Below, one piece after another: positions 25,602 to 35,984 of a stretch of DNA of 64,000 nucleotides. The notes beneath the pieces were generated by a model. The model did no database searches. It was not told where the DNA came from and saw nothing but the letters and a program-made list of their open reading frames with translations. Position numbers and translations under genes: made by a program. The DNA lies in contig NZ_VULQ01000002.1 of assembly GCF_009696575.1 (NCBI RefSeq), forward strand, positions 124,001-188,000, given 5' to 3'. The first letter of the stretch is position 1, and every line of letters starts with the position of its first letter. This stretch comes from Anaerococcus porci (lineage in GTDB: Bacteria > Bacillota > Clostridia > Tissierellales > Peptoniphilaceae).

Positions 25602-26501
25602 CTAATCTCCTAATTTTAAAACTTTTTGATATTTCTTAAAATCGTCATGAACCTCTGTTTCAAAGATTTTATATTCTCCGCTTTGATCAACAAAACCAAG
25701 TTTATGGCAATGTAATAATTGGTGCTCTAAATTAAACTTATGCCCCACATTTCCATAAACAGGATCTCCTAAAATAGGATGATTTATATAGGTCATATGG
25801 ACTCTTATCTGATGAGTCCTTCCTGTTAGAATTTTTACCTTAACTAGAGAAAAACCATTAGCTTCTTTTATAACCTCATACTTACTTATAGCCTTTCTTC
25901 CACTTGGTCTAACTGCCATTTTTCTCCTATTATTAGGGTCCCTGTCAATAAAGGTTTCAATTGTATCTTTTTTATTGTCAAAAATCCCATGACATATGGC
26001 AAAATATTCCTTATCTACTTTCCTCTTTTCAAATAAGTCTTTAAAATATTTATATGATTTATTATTTTTGGCTATAAGCATTAAACCTGTAGTATCCTTA
26101 TCAAGTCTGTGAACTATACCAGGTCTATCATCTCCACCAATATGAGACAGATTGTCATAACCAAACTTCTCTAATAAGCCATTAACTAGGGTTGCTGTTA
26201 CTATAGAGCCTGCAGGATGGACCATTACATTCTCGTCTTTATCAATAATTGCATAATCCTCATTTTCATAGATGATTTTTATGTCCATCTTCTCCGGCCT
26301 TATTTCTGGCTTTTTAAATAATTCATCTGATATATTTATCATATCTCCAAGTTCAAGTTTATAACTCGGCTTTACTTTTTTCTCATCCACCAGGATTTTC
26401 TTATCCTTTATAAAATCTTTTACTTTTTCTCTTGGGATTTCTTCAAATTTATTTGATATGTATTTGTCTATTCTAATATTTTCATCTGCTAGTATATTCA
26501 T
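25602..26501 (-). CDS. rluD: RluD-family 23S rRNA pseudouridine synthase
   Basis: Pseudouridine synthase of the RluA/RluD group. A short S4 RNA-binding domain (about 10-65) is followed by the catalytic domain with HRLDKDTTGLMLIAK (catalytic Asp). RTHQIRVHM is the second conserved block. The open frame extends into mnmA, but ATG 26501 matches the family N-terminus and gives 299 residues. No ribosome site precedes it: -10 TATAAT ends 6 bases before the ATG, so the mRNA is predicted to start at or next to the start codon (leaderless). First gene of rluD-comM-gspE. Exact rRNA target is not certain. Confidence 0.92.
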   Translation of the reverse strand: MNILADENIRIDKYISNKFEEIPREKVKDFIKDKKILVDEKKVKPSYKLELGDMINISDELFKKPEIRPEKMDIKIIYENEDYAIIDKDENVMVHPAGSIVTATLVNGLLEKFGYDNLSHIGGDDRPGIVHRLDKDTTGLMLIAKNNKSYKYFKDLFEKRKVDKEYFAICHGIFDNKKDTIETFIDRDPNNRRKMAVRPSGRKAISKYEVIKEANGFSLVKVKILTGRTHQIRVHMTYINHPILGDPVYGNVGHKFNLEHQLLHCHKLGFVDQSGEYKIFETEVHDDFKKYQKVLKLGD

Positions 26502-26507
26502 ATATAA

Positions 26508-26536
26508 ATTATAGCATTTTAAGACTTTTTGTCCAA
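26508..26536 (-). promoter_or_regulatory. rluD promoter giving a probably leaderless mRNA
   Basis: Minus strand: -35 TTGGAC (26536-26531), 17-base spacer, -10 TATAAT (26513-26508), then TTATAT and ATG. Initiation 7 bases after the -10 falls on the A of ATG. Confidence 0.8.
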
Positions 26537-26559
26537 AGTTAAGATATTTAAATAAATAA

Positions 26560-26583
26560 AAAAGAGCAAGCAAACTTACTCTT

Positions 26584-26585
<2 letters not shown>
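26560..26585 (-). terminator. Terminator of the mnmA operon
   Basis: Minus strand: AAAAGAGTAAG / CTTGCTCTTTT around TTTG, one G-U pair, followed by T-rich sequence. It overlaps the mnmA stop codon and separates it from the rluD promoter. Confidence 0.85.
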
Positions 26586-28762
<2,177 letters not shown>

Positions 28763-28809
28763 AATATCACCTAAGCTGTATTATACTTTAAAATCTCTTA
28801 ATTTAAATC

Positions 28810-29106
28810 TTAATCCCTTTTTAAATACTTGTCAGATATGTCATAAATATGACCAAAAACATGGTCTACATCAAAGCCAAATTGAGTAAGCTTATACGCC
28901 TTATCTTTATCGTCTCTTTTTATGACTCCATAGTCTAATAAAAGTTTTATCTTCCTACTTAACTCTGTATGAGAAATATAAGATATAGAATCTAGAATTT
29001 TTTTATAATTATTATTACCTATTCCTATAGAATGAATTATTTCAGGCACCCATCTTTTGCTAAATAAATCTTCAATAAGCTCTAAACCTTTACTATATTC
29101 TTTCAT
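28810..29106 (-). CDS. HxlR-like winged helix transcriptional regulator
   Basis: A 98-residue winged-helix protein. LIEDLFSKRWVPEIIHSI (about 8-25), TELSRKIKLLLDYGVIKR and the wing strand YKLTQFG match the HxlR/MarR-like family pattern. The N-terminal redox cysteine of YodB/HypR is absent, so thiol sensing is not supported. ATG 29106 follows AGGAGATTT; the frame reaches 29130. It is divergent from dps across 113 bases, which makes dps a candidate target. Ligand unknown. Confidence 0.8.
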   Translation of the reverse strand: MKEYSKGLELIEDLFSKRWVPEIIHSIGIGNNNYKKILDSISYISHTELSRKIKLLLDYGVIKRDDKDKAYKLTQFGFDVDHVFGHIYDISDKYLKRD

Positions 29107-29219
29107 AAATCTCCTATTTTTAACTAACATATTTGTTCCTTGTTGAATATATTTTATTATAATATAATCATACTATAATTAAAATGATTCTAAAAATCAA
29201 ATTAAAAAAGGAGTATATA

Positions 29220-29651
29220 ATGAATAAAAAATTGGATATATATTTAGCAAACATAATGGTTGAAAACATAAAACTACACCATCTTCATTGGAATATAGTA
29301 GGCAAAAGTTTTGTTAGAGTACACGAATACTTTGAAAGCCAATATAATGCATTTTTTGAAAGATATGATGAAATTGCAGAAATTCAAAAAATGCAAGGTT
29401 ACTATCCAAACGCAGACCTAAAATCATATCTTAATCTTACAACAATTGATGAAATTTCAAAATCTGAAGATATAGAAATTAGAAAAGCTTTAGAAATTTA
29501 TCTAGAAGATTTAAATAAATTTAAAGAACTTGCTCTAGAAATAAGAAAAGAAGCAGATAAAAATGATGATTTTCAAATAACTAATACTATGGAAGAGCAC
29601 ATTGAAGCTTATAATAAAGAAATTTGGTTTATAAAAGCGAGTTTAAAATAA
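29220..29651 (+). CDS. dps: Dps-family ferritin-like protein
   Basis: Dodecameric mini-ferritin that stores iron using peroxide and shields DNA. The ferroxidase signature HHLHWNIVGKSFVRVHEYF near residue 20 and the downstream YDEIAE supply the inter-subunit metal ligands. ATG 29220 follows AAAAGGAG and gives 143 residues, slightly short of typical Dps (about 150). The promoter region (29131-29219) is extremely AT-rich with TTATAAT-like half-sites that might bind PerR/Fur, but I cannot single out a clear box. A MITE-like repeat follows directly. Confidence 0.92.
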   Translation: MNKKLDIYLANIMVENIKLHHLHWNIVGKSFVRVHEYFESQYNAFFERYDEIAEIQKMQGYYPNADLKSYLNLTTIDEISKSEDIEIRKALEIYLEDLNKFKELALEIRKEADKNDDFQITNTMEEHIEAYNKEIWFIKASLK

Positions 29652-29657
29652 AAATTT

Positions 29658-29802
29658 AGAGGCTGATGCAAAATGAATTAATAGTTCCAAAATCATTACA
29701 ATGACAATTTGGCCTCCATGAGCTGGCAGGCTATTTTCAAACTGTCTATTAGTCGCTTGTAATGATGAAATGATAGAAGTTCATAATTTCGCAACAGCCT
29801 CT
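29658..29802. repeat. MITE-like palindromic repeat, copy 1
   Basis: A 145-base element with imperfect terminal inverted repeats: it starts AGAGGCTGATGCAAAATGAA and ends TTCGCAACAGCCTCT. A second member of the same family lies at 53168-53319. No coding capacity. It sits between the convergent ends of dps and ydbC; the GAGGCTG/CAGCCTC stem followed by TTTTTT may also terminate transcription. Confidence 0.7.
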
Positions 29803-29805
29803 TTT

Positions 29806-30024
29806 TTACTTGAATTCATCAATTAATACTTCTTTTAGCACTTCAGCTTCTTCTTTTGTTAAGGTAATACCCTTGCTCATCCTTGTATGATCCTCATTCC
29901 AGTCTCTAATATCATATTTTGGATCTCTTTCATTCCATGAAACAAGGTTTAATTCTTTTGTCCAACCCTTAGCATTTGTGGAAAGTACACCTAAATTTTC
30001 AACTATATCATATTTAATTGCCAT
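29806..30024 (-). CDS. YdbC-like PC4-family ssDNA-binding protein
   Basis: A 72-residue protein of the YdbC family, the bacterial version of the PC4/p15 single-strand DNA-binding fold. Visible features are the opening AIKYDIVENLGVLS, the central GWTKELNLVSWNER, KYDIRDW, and the helix LTKEEAEVLKEVL. Members bind ssDNA and RNA with little sequence preference; the cellular role is unknown. It is downstream of an unassigned gene with a 9-base gap, so the two are cotranscribed. Confidence 0.88.
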   Translation of the reverse strand: MAIKYDIVENLGVLSTNAKGWTKELNLVSWNERDPKYDIRDWNEDHTRMSKGITLTKEEAEVLKEVLIDEFK

Positions 30025-30033
30025 AATCTTCTC

Positions 30034-30471
30034 CTAACTTTTATAGTAATTTTTTGGAAGAGAACCCAATAACATATATTCAATATCATTTGCAGCCCCC
30101 TCTATTTTTTTAATTCTTCTTTCTATTTTAGTTTTTAATATCTTAATTTCATCATCATCTAACTTTTTAATATCTTCAATTTCTTTTAAGAAACTTGCAA
30201 TAGATGGGTCATTTGGATTGTAAGAAAAATTATCTAATTTATTTTTATCAAATTTATAAACAAAATCAAAAAGCCTATCTTTAGACAAGTAAATATAAGA
30301 ATCCATAAATATCCTATCGCTTGAACTTTTGGAATCATAAGATTTTTGACTAAGTTTATTGTAACCTGTAATTGAAAAGTTAAGCTCAAAAAACGCCTTA
30401 ACTAATCGAACCTTTAAATCCATTAATTTTATTTGATTTTGAGTTAAATTATTTCTATTGATATAATCCAT
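30034..30471 (-). CDS. Hypothetical protein, 145 residues
   Basis: I do not recognise this protein. It is soluble, Lys/Asp-rich and predicted mostly helical: a charged N-terminal helix (QIKLMDLKVRLVKAFFELN), a middle segment rich in Ser/Tyr/Asp, and a C-terminal helical pair with alternating Lys/Glu (ILKTKIERRIKKIEGAANDIE). No cysteine, signal peptide or membrane segment. It is the upstream gene of a pair with ydbC. The gap 30472-30633 before it shows only AT-rich promoter-like sequence. Confidence 0.75.
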   Translation of the reverse strand: MDYINRNNLTQNQIKLMDLKVRLVKAFFELNFSITGYNKLSQKSYDSKSSSDRIFMDSYIYLSKDRLFDFVYKFDKNKLDNFSYNPNDPSIASFLKEIEDIKKLDDDEIKILKTKIERRIKKIEGAANDIEYMLLGSLPKNYYKS

Positions 30472-30633
30472 ACTATCCTTTCTTTTTAGAATAATATCAC
30501 AAAAAATATTCTAGTACAAGCATTGTATGGTAAAGTTTTTAAAAAGCAAAATTTCTTTGTATATTATTATATATTAAGTATTAGAAAGATATTTAATAAA
30601 AATTTCAAAAGATTTATTTTAAGCAAACTTTGG

Positions 30634-30665
30634 AAAAAATAAAGGACCTAGATTAGTCTAGATCC
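30634..30665 (-). terminator. Terminator of the thrE-msrA operon
   Basis: Minus strand: 9-bp stem GGATCTAGA / TCTAGGTCC around CTAA (one G-U pair) then TTTATTTTTT. It overlaps the end of msrA. Confidence 0.85.
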
Positions 30666-31141
30666 GGTTTATCTAATAAATCAATATGGCAATATCCTCT
30701 AGGATTTTTTTCTAAATAATCTTGGTGATAGTCTTCAGCTACTACAAAGTTTAAAAGTTTATCTACTTCAACCATTATTTTTCTATCTTCATTTTTTTGC
30801 TTTTCTTCTAAAAATTTCTTAGCAAATGATAAATTTAATTCATCATCAGCATAGATACCTGTCCTATATTGACGTCCTACATCATTACCTTGTTTATTTA
30901 TAGAAAATGGATCTATAATGTAATAAAAATAGTCAAGTATTCTTTTAAGTGTTTTTTCATCTCCATCAAATTGAACGGCTACAGTTTCAGCATGGTCTGT
31001 TTGTTTTAAATCTTCATAACTTGTTTTTTCAGTATTTCCATTAGCATAACCTACTTTAGTATTTTTAACTCCCTTAATGTCCTTAAAATATGCTTCAACT
31101 CCCCAAAAACATCCACCTGCTAAATATATTATTTTTTTCAT
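30653..31141 (-). CDS. msrA: Peptide methionine sulfoxide reductase MsrA
   Basis: Reduces methionine-S-sulfoxide in proteins. The active-site block AGGCFWGVE at residues 8-16 carries the catalytic cysteine; GYANG and HAETVAVQFD are also conserved. ATG 31141 overlaps the preceding stop as ATGA and gives 162 residues. The C-terminus ends at LLDKPDLD without the extra resolving cysteines of some MsrA forms. Cotranscribed with the ThrE exporter pair, an association with no obvious functional link. Confidence 0.95.
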   Translation of the reverse strand: MKKIIYLAGGCFWGVEAYFKDIKGVKNTKVGYANGNTEKTSYEDLKQTDHAETVAVQFDGDEKTLKRILDYFYYIIDPFSINKQGNDVGRQYRTGIYADDELNLSFAKKFLEEKQKNEDRKIMVEVDKLLNFVVAEDYHQDYLEKNPRGYCHIDLLDKPDLD

Positions 31142-31608
31142 TTTTTCTTTCTCCAATCATATTTTTTACTTGGTTTTCTAAATTTAAAACCCATGAGTGA
31201 CTTAGATATAGATGACGCTAATAAAATCCCAAATGAAATTGCACTTGCTGTTACAAGTGTTTCAAATAGATTTGTGAAAGCTAAGGACTTTTGGTTATCT
31301 ACAAAATAAAATAAGGTGTTATATATTCCCTTTCCTGGAACTAAGTTTATTATGCCCGGAATTATAAATAATATAGCAGGCATGTGAAAAACTCTTGCAA
31401 ATATCTCTCCAAGAATACCTGTAACATAAGCTCCAAGTAATATTGGAAGAAAAACCCCTCCTATTAAATCTCCTGCTATGTTATAGATTAAAAATCCTAT
31501 TGCACCAGCTAGTGCTGAGAATTTAATAGCTCTTTTTGGGGATGAAAATAACATAGCAAATCCTACTGATGAAATATAAGAAAAGATAAATCCTAAAAAT
31601 AAGTGCAT
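31138..31608 (-). CDS. Threonine/serine exporter, small subunit (ThrE C-terminal half)
   Basis: A 156-residue membrane protein with four to five hydrophobic segments, corresponding to the C-terminal half of ThrE (DUF3815). Marks are ALAGAIGFLIYN, FHMPAILFIIPGIINLVPGKGIY and the final basic cytosolic tail. The PGI-LVPG block is diagnostic. It lies directly after the large subunit gene (9-base gap) and overlaps msrA by 4 bases. The split two-gene form is common in Firmicutes. Confidence 0.9.
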   Translation of the reverse strand: MHLFLGFIFSYISSVGFAMLFSSPKRAIKFSALAGAIGFLIYNIAGDLIGGVFLPILLGAYVTGILGEIFARVFHMPAILFIIPGIINLVPGKGIYNTLFYFVDNQKSLAFTNLFETLVTASAISFGILLASSISKSLMGFKFRKPSKKYDWRKKK

Positions 31609-31617
31609 ATTTCCCCC

Positions 31618-32388
31618 TTAAAAAATCGTCATTGGTACTGCAACACCTATAGCCAAGGCTAAGGATACAAATAAACTCATAGTTATTCCAACAAGTCCAC
31701 TTGTAGAATCTCCACTCATTAAATCTCTTATTGAATTAGTTAAGGTAAATCCAGGAACATAAGGCATCATTGAAGATACTATAACATTTGCCGAATTAAA
31801 TCCTACAACAAACTTACCTATTATAATAGTTAAGATTGAAACTAAAAGCCCTGCAATGAAATTTTCTATAAAATAACCGAACATTTTCTTTTCTACTCCT
31901 ATAAAGAGGATATAAGTTATTAAAGAAACTATAAAGGTTACAGGTAAGTCTATAAAATTAGGATTCTTGCTATTAACTAAAATAGGGAAGGCCGTTGATG
32001 CAAGAACAGCTCCTATAATATTTATATATTTTTTAATTTTTGATGAATCCCTAATCTTATCTAATTCATATAGAGCTTGATCAAGACTGTATTCATGGTT
32101 ACAAAAATTTCTAGAAAAAGTATTAACTTTATCAACCAAGATAAGATTATTACCCCTATTTTTTACACGCTTAACATTTGCATAGGTTTTACCATCCACA
32201 TTAAATGAGTACATCATAGCATTGAAGGTTGCGAATACATCTATATCTCTTGCATCATAAAAAGATCTTATAATTCTTTCTACAGTATCCTCAACCCTAT
32301 AAATTTCCGCTCCATTTTTAAGCATCATAGCTCCTGCTCTTGACGAAATTTCTAAAAGTTTATTTATATCATCTTCATTATGTTTCAT
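31618..32388 (-). CDS. Threonine/serine exporter, large subunit (ThrE N-terminal half)
   Basis: 256 residues corresponding to DUF1212. The soluble N-terminus has MMLKNGAEIYRVEDTVERI (about 17-35), the family signature, and NVKRVKNRGNNL. Five hydrophobic segments follow from about 120, including SMMPYVPGFTLTNSIRDLMSGD, the conserved export block. Together with the small subunit it should export threonine or serine; substrate range is not visible in sequence. Confidence 0.91.
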   Translation of the reverse strand: MKHNEDDINKLLEISSRAGAMMLKNGAEIYRVEDTVERIIRSFYDARDIDVFATFNAMMYSFNVDGKTYANVKRVKNRGNNLILVDKVNTFSRNFCNHEYSLDQALYELDKIRDSSKIKKYINIIGAVLASTAFPILVNSKNPNFIDLPVTFIVSLITYILFIGVEKKMFGYFIENFIAGLLVSILTIIIGKFVVGFNSANVIVSSMMPYVPGFTLTNSIRDLMSGDSTSGLVGITMSLFVSLALAIGVAVPMTIF

Positions 32389-32411
32389 ATTAGTTTCCTT
32401 TTCTAATATAA

Positions 32412-32443
32412 AAAACTTTCCTCAAAAAAATAAGGAAAGTTTT
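32412..32443. terminator. Bidirectional terminator between dnaJ-like gene and thrE
   Basis: Perfect stem AAAACTTTCCT / AGGAAAGTTTT with a 10-base A-rich loop. On the minus strand it ends the J-protein gene; it also lies just before the thrE leader. Confidence 0.85.
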
Positions 32444-32453
32444 AGATATAGTC

Positions 32454-33212
32454 CTACATATTTTTATACTTTTTAATATTTTCTTGAGATAAGAAATTAT
32501 AAGCTTCATTAATTTTTTGAAACTTTTCTGTGGCATTTGGATCATCACTTACATCTGGGTGGTATTTTTTTGCAAGCTTTCTATAGGCGAGTTTTATTTC
32601 ATACTGATCTGCATTAGGATTAACCCCTAAAATAGAACAATAATTTTCATACTTTTCCTTAAAGCCTAAATCATTTACAAAGGCACCCTTATATCCATTA
32701 TTATTCCTATATCCACTGTAGCCTTCATTAGAATCATAGCCTGTAAAGCTAAATCCTTTGAAAAATTCTTCAAATCTTTTATTGAATTCTTCTTGTTGTC
32801 TTTGTCTTTCTTCTTCAGCTTTTCTTCTTCTTTCTCTTTCTTTTTCCATCCTATACTTATTAGCATAATCAGATATATTATCAAAACCCTTTTTATCTCC
32901 AGTAATAAGGCTATCCGCCTTATCATACATCCACTCTATTAGGGTATAGTTTCCATACCTTAAAAGTGAAATAAAGGACTTTCCTAAAAAGGGAACTACT
33001 GCTATAAGTAAGATTAAAAACACAAGCTCAGATGGCAAGGCTATGAAAAATATCGGAAATATAAAAATAACCGAACAACCTATTAGCATAAGAACTTGGC
33101 CTAATCCTTCAAAAATCATAACTATAGCATTTAATATATTAATTAATAAATTAAATATTGAATTTAATGCACAAGCTATACTATGGATGAATTTTCCAAA
33201 TATAATTTTCAA
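32454..33212 (-). CDS. Membrane-anchored J-domain protein
   Basis: 252 residues. The N-terminal third has three or four hydrophobic segments (about 10-105). A charged Arg/Glu-rich stretch ([20 protein letters not shown], about 125-145) looks like a coiled coil. A Gly/Tyr/Asn-rich linker follows. The last 65 residues are a J domain: [26 protein letters not shown] (the HPD triad that activates DnaK), and [11 protein letters not shown]. This C-terminal J layout with a membrane anchor is not the classical DnaJ. It probably recruits DnaK to the membrane; client unknown. Confidence 0.87.
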   Translation of the reverse strand: MKIIFGKFIHSIACALNSIFNLLINILNAIVMIFEGLGQVLMLIGCSVIFIFPIFFIALPSELVFLILLIAVVPFLGKSFISLLRYGNYTLIEWMYDKADSLITGDKKGFDNISDYANKYRMEKERERRRKAEEERQRQQEEFNKRFEEFFKGFSFTGYDSNEGYSGYRNNNGYKGAFVNDLGFKEKYENYCSILGVNPNADQYEIKLAYRKLAKKYHPDVSDDPNATEKFQKINEAYNFLSQENIKKYKNM

Positions 33213-33259
33213 TTTTTTCTCTCCTATTATTTGATTATACCAAGTTATAATTTCAATGT

Positions 33260-35029
33260 CTAACCAAATAAATCTTCGTTATTAGAATTATAAAGCTTAT
33301 AATATACACCTTTTTTATCTAAGAGTTCATGGTGGCTTCCTCTTTCAGCTATACCATCTTCTGTTAATACAATAATTGAATCTGCGTTAATAATTGTGGA
33401 AAGTCTATGAGCTATTGTAAGAGTAGTCCTTCCCTTGGTTAGCTTTTCAAGAGATTCTTGAACTATTGCCTCGCTTGTGTTATCAAGCGATGATGTAGCC
33501 TCATCTAGGATTAATATTGGCGGATTTTTCAAAAATACCCTTGCTATTGATATCCTTTGTTTTTGACCTCCTGAAAGCTTGACTCCTCTTTCACCAATAT
33601 AGGTATCAAAACCATATGGAAAATCCATAATAAAGTCGTAGGCTCCTGCTAGCTTACTAGCTTCAATTATTTCTTCATCTGTGGTGTTTTCCTTACCATA
33701 TTCAATGTTTTCTCTTATGGTTCCCCCAAATAGGTAAACATCTTGTTGAACTATACCGATATTATTTCTTAAAGATTCTAAAGTTAAATTATTAATGTTT
33801 ATTCCATCTACTCTAATTTCACCTTTATTTACTTCATAAAATCTTGGTATAAGCTTAGTTATTGTTGACTTACCAGCACCAGATGGACCTACTAAGGCAA
33901 TATTTTCTCCTACATTTATATTAAAGGATATATTATCTAATATCCAAGGATCATCTTCAGCTTGATCTGGATACTTAAAAAACACCTTATCAAATACAAT
34001 GCTACCTTTAACATTTTTAAGCTCTTTCGCATCTTCTCTATCAAAAATATCACTTCTAAGATTCATAACCTCATTAAATCTTTCTATACCAGTTATACCT
34101 TTTTGGTATTGATCAGTAAACTCCACAAGTCTATTTACTGTAGCAATAATAGTATTAAGGTATAAAACAAATGCAACCAAGTCACCTGGGCTCATGCTTT
34201 TTTTGATAACAAAATATCCCCCGACTACGATCAAAACTCCATACATAAGTCCTGCAAATAATTGATTAATCAAATTATAGCTTGCCATGTTGTAGTATTT
34301 TACCTTTTTAATATCTACAAACTTATCATTTCCTTTTTTAAATTTCTTCTTTTCAAGTTCTTCATTAGCAAAAGATTTTACAACATCAATTCCTAAAAGA
34401 GTATCCTCAATCGAAGCATTAATTTCGCCTATTTGTTTTTTCTCACTTTTTACAGATTTTGAAAAGGCTCTTCTTTTAATCCTCGCTGCATAAACCATAA
34501 TCGGAATTATTATATATATCAAAAGTGTAAGTTGTATGTTTATAGTCATTAAAACAATAAATGATATACTTAATTTTATAAAACCTATAAAAAATTCCTC
34601 TGGACAGTGGTGAGAAAATTCAGTTATATCAAATAGGTCTGTAGTCATCCTACTCATTAGCTGACCTATCTTTGTTTCATTAAAAAAGGCTGTTGACATA
34701 GTCATAAAATGTTTAAATATATCAGCCCTCATGTCCTTTTCTATATGAGCTCCCATAATATGTCCATATGATTGCATAAAATACCTACCTGCTACTTCAA
34801 CTAATTTTGTCAAAATATAAAGTAATGTTAATTTTATAATAATATCAAAAGTTAAACTAGAGTTTGATGCATTGTCTGTCAATATTGATAAAAGTATAGG
34901 AAGCAAAAGTTCACATACAGTTGTCAAAAATGCAGAAAACAAATCTTTAGCAAGTATATCCTTATAGTTTTTATAATAAGGAATAAACTTTTTGATTAAT
35001 TCTTTATCAGAATATGTTCTATTTTCCAT
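33260..35029 (-). CDS. ABC exporter, fused membrane and ATPase domains (MsbA/MdlB type)
   Basis: 589 residues: six membrane helices (about 20-310) then the nucleotide-binding domain. Walker [10 protein letters not shown] near 387, Q-loop [10 protein letters not shown], signature LSGGQKQR near 485, Walker [14 protein letters not shown]-loop AHRLS. Half-transporter, so it should homodimerise; no second half-transporter is adjacent. Family members export drugs, lipids or peptides and the substrate cannot be read from sequence. Single-gene unit, divergent from nfnA. Confidence 0.93.
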   Translation of the reverse strand: MENRTYSDKELIKKFIPYYKNYKDILAKDLFSAFLTTVCELLLPILLSILTDNASNSSLTFDIIIKLTLLYILTKLVEVAGRYFMQSYGHIMGAHIEKDMRADIFKHFMTMSTAFFNETKIGQLMSRMTTDLFDITEFSHHCPEEFFIGFIKLSISFIVLMTINIQLTLLIYIIIPIMVYAARIKRRAFSKSVKSEKKQIGEINASIEDTLLGIDVVKSFANEELEKKKFKKGNDKFVDIKKVKYYNMASYNLINQLFAGLMYGVLIVVGGYFVIKKSMSPGDLVAFVLYLNTIIATVNRLVEFTDQYQKGITGIERFNEVMNLRSDIFDREDAKELKNVKGSIVFDKVFFKYPDQAEDDPWILDNISFNINVGENIALVGPSGAGKSTITKLIPRFYEVNKGEIRVDGININNLTLESLRNNIGIVQQDVYLFGGTIRENIEYGKENTTDEEIIEASKLAGAYDFIMDFPYGFDTYIGERGVKLSGGQKQRISIARVFLKNPPILILDEATSSLDNTSEAIVQESLEKLTKGRTTLTIAHRLSTIINADSIIVLTEDGIAERGSHHELLDKKGVYYKLYNSNNEDLFG

Positions 35030-35141
35030 TTCTCCTCCTTATCATAGATATTATACTATTTTACTATATAATATTAAGTAATTCACTTGATTTTTTTTGA
35101 TATATTGTTAAAATATTAATGAGAAACATATAGGAGGAAAC

Positions 35142-35984
35142 ATGGCAAGGATAATTGAAAAAACAAACCTTAATAATTCAACCATTAAGTTTGTTGTAAA
35201 TTCTCCAGATATTGCTAAAAGAGCAAAACCTGGTCAATTTATAATTTTAAGAATAGATGAAAAGGGTGAGAGAGTTCCCTTTACTATTTCTGAAACCGAT
35301 GATGAAAATGTTACAATTATCGTTCAAATTGTTGGTGGAACTACCATTAGGATGAATGAATTAAAGGCAGGAGATGGATTCTTAGATTTTGTAGGTCCTT
35401 TAGGAAAACCAACTGAACTTGATCAATATAAGGGTAAAAACGTGTGTGTAGTCGGTGGAGGACTTGGAACAGCTATAGCTTATCCTCAAACAAAATACTT
35501 ACATAGAATAGGTGCCCATACTGATGTAATAATGGGCTTTAAAAACAAAGACATAATTATACTTGAAGATGAACTAAAAAAATCTTCTGATAATCTATAT
35601 ATTACAACAGATGATGGTTCTTATGGAAAACAAGGATTTGTTACAGAAGTTTTAAAAGAAAATATAGAAAATGGAAAAAAATATGATTTAGTCTTGGCAA
35701 TAGGTCCAATGATTATGATGAAAAATACAGCTCTTGTAACAAAAGAATATGATATACCAACTATAGTATCTTTAAACTCAATTATGGTTGATGGTACTGG
35801 TATGTGTGGATGCTGTAGGGTAACTGTAGGTGGTCAAATGAAATTTGCTTGTGTAGATGGACCTGATTTTAATGCCTTTGAAGTGGACTTTGATGAAGCT
35901 ATGAATAGGGGTCGTAATTACCAACAAGAAGAAAGAGAACACATTTGTAGACTAACAGGAGATATAAGAAATGGCAAAATTTAA
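35142..35984 (+). CDS. nfnA: NADH-dependent ferredoxin:NADP+ oxidoreductase subunit A (sulfide dehydrogenase beta-like)
   Basis: 280-residue FAD/NAD and [2Fe-2S] subunit. Residues 1-95 form a ferredoxin-reductase-type FAD domain (GERVPFTISE binds FAD) and 95-210 the nucleotide domain (VGGGLGTAIAYPQTKYL). The [2Fe-2S] ligands are in GTGMCGCCRVT and the later CVDG (about 220-240). NfnAB couples NADPH, NADH and ferredoxin by electron bifurcation in anaerobes. AGGAGGAAAC precedes ATG 35142. It overlaps nfnB by 14 bases. The older names SudB or HydG are equivalent. Confidence 0.9.
   Translation: MARIIEKTNLNNSTIKFVVNSPDIAKRAKPGQFIILRIDEKGERVPFTISETDDENVTIIVQIVGGTTIRMNELKAGDGFLDFVGPLGKPTELDQYKGKNVCVVGGGLGTAIAYPQTKYLHRIGAHTDVIMGFKNKDIIILEDELKKSSDNLYITTDDGSYGKQGFVTEVLKENIENGKKYDLVLAIGPMIMMKNTALVTKEYDIPTIVSLNSIMVDGTGMCGCCRVTVGGQMKFACVDGPDFNAFEVDFDEAMNRGRNYQQEEREHICRLTGDIRNGKI

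Noticed and set aside
29131-29219. PerR box between the HxlR-like gene and dps
   Set aside because: The region has TTATAAT-like half-sites but also near-random AT content; no 15-base symmetrical match I would defend.
32675-32926. Basic 83-residue frame on the minus strand inside the J-protein gene
   Set aside because: Out-of-frame shadow of the Arg/Glu-rich coiled-coil; the J-protein frame carries the HPD motif.
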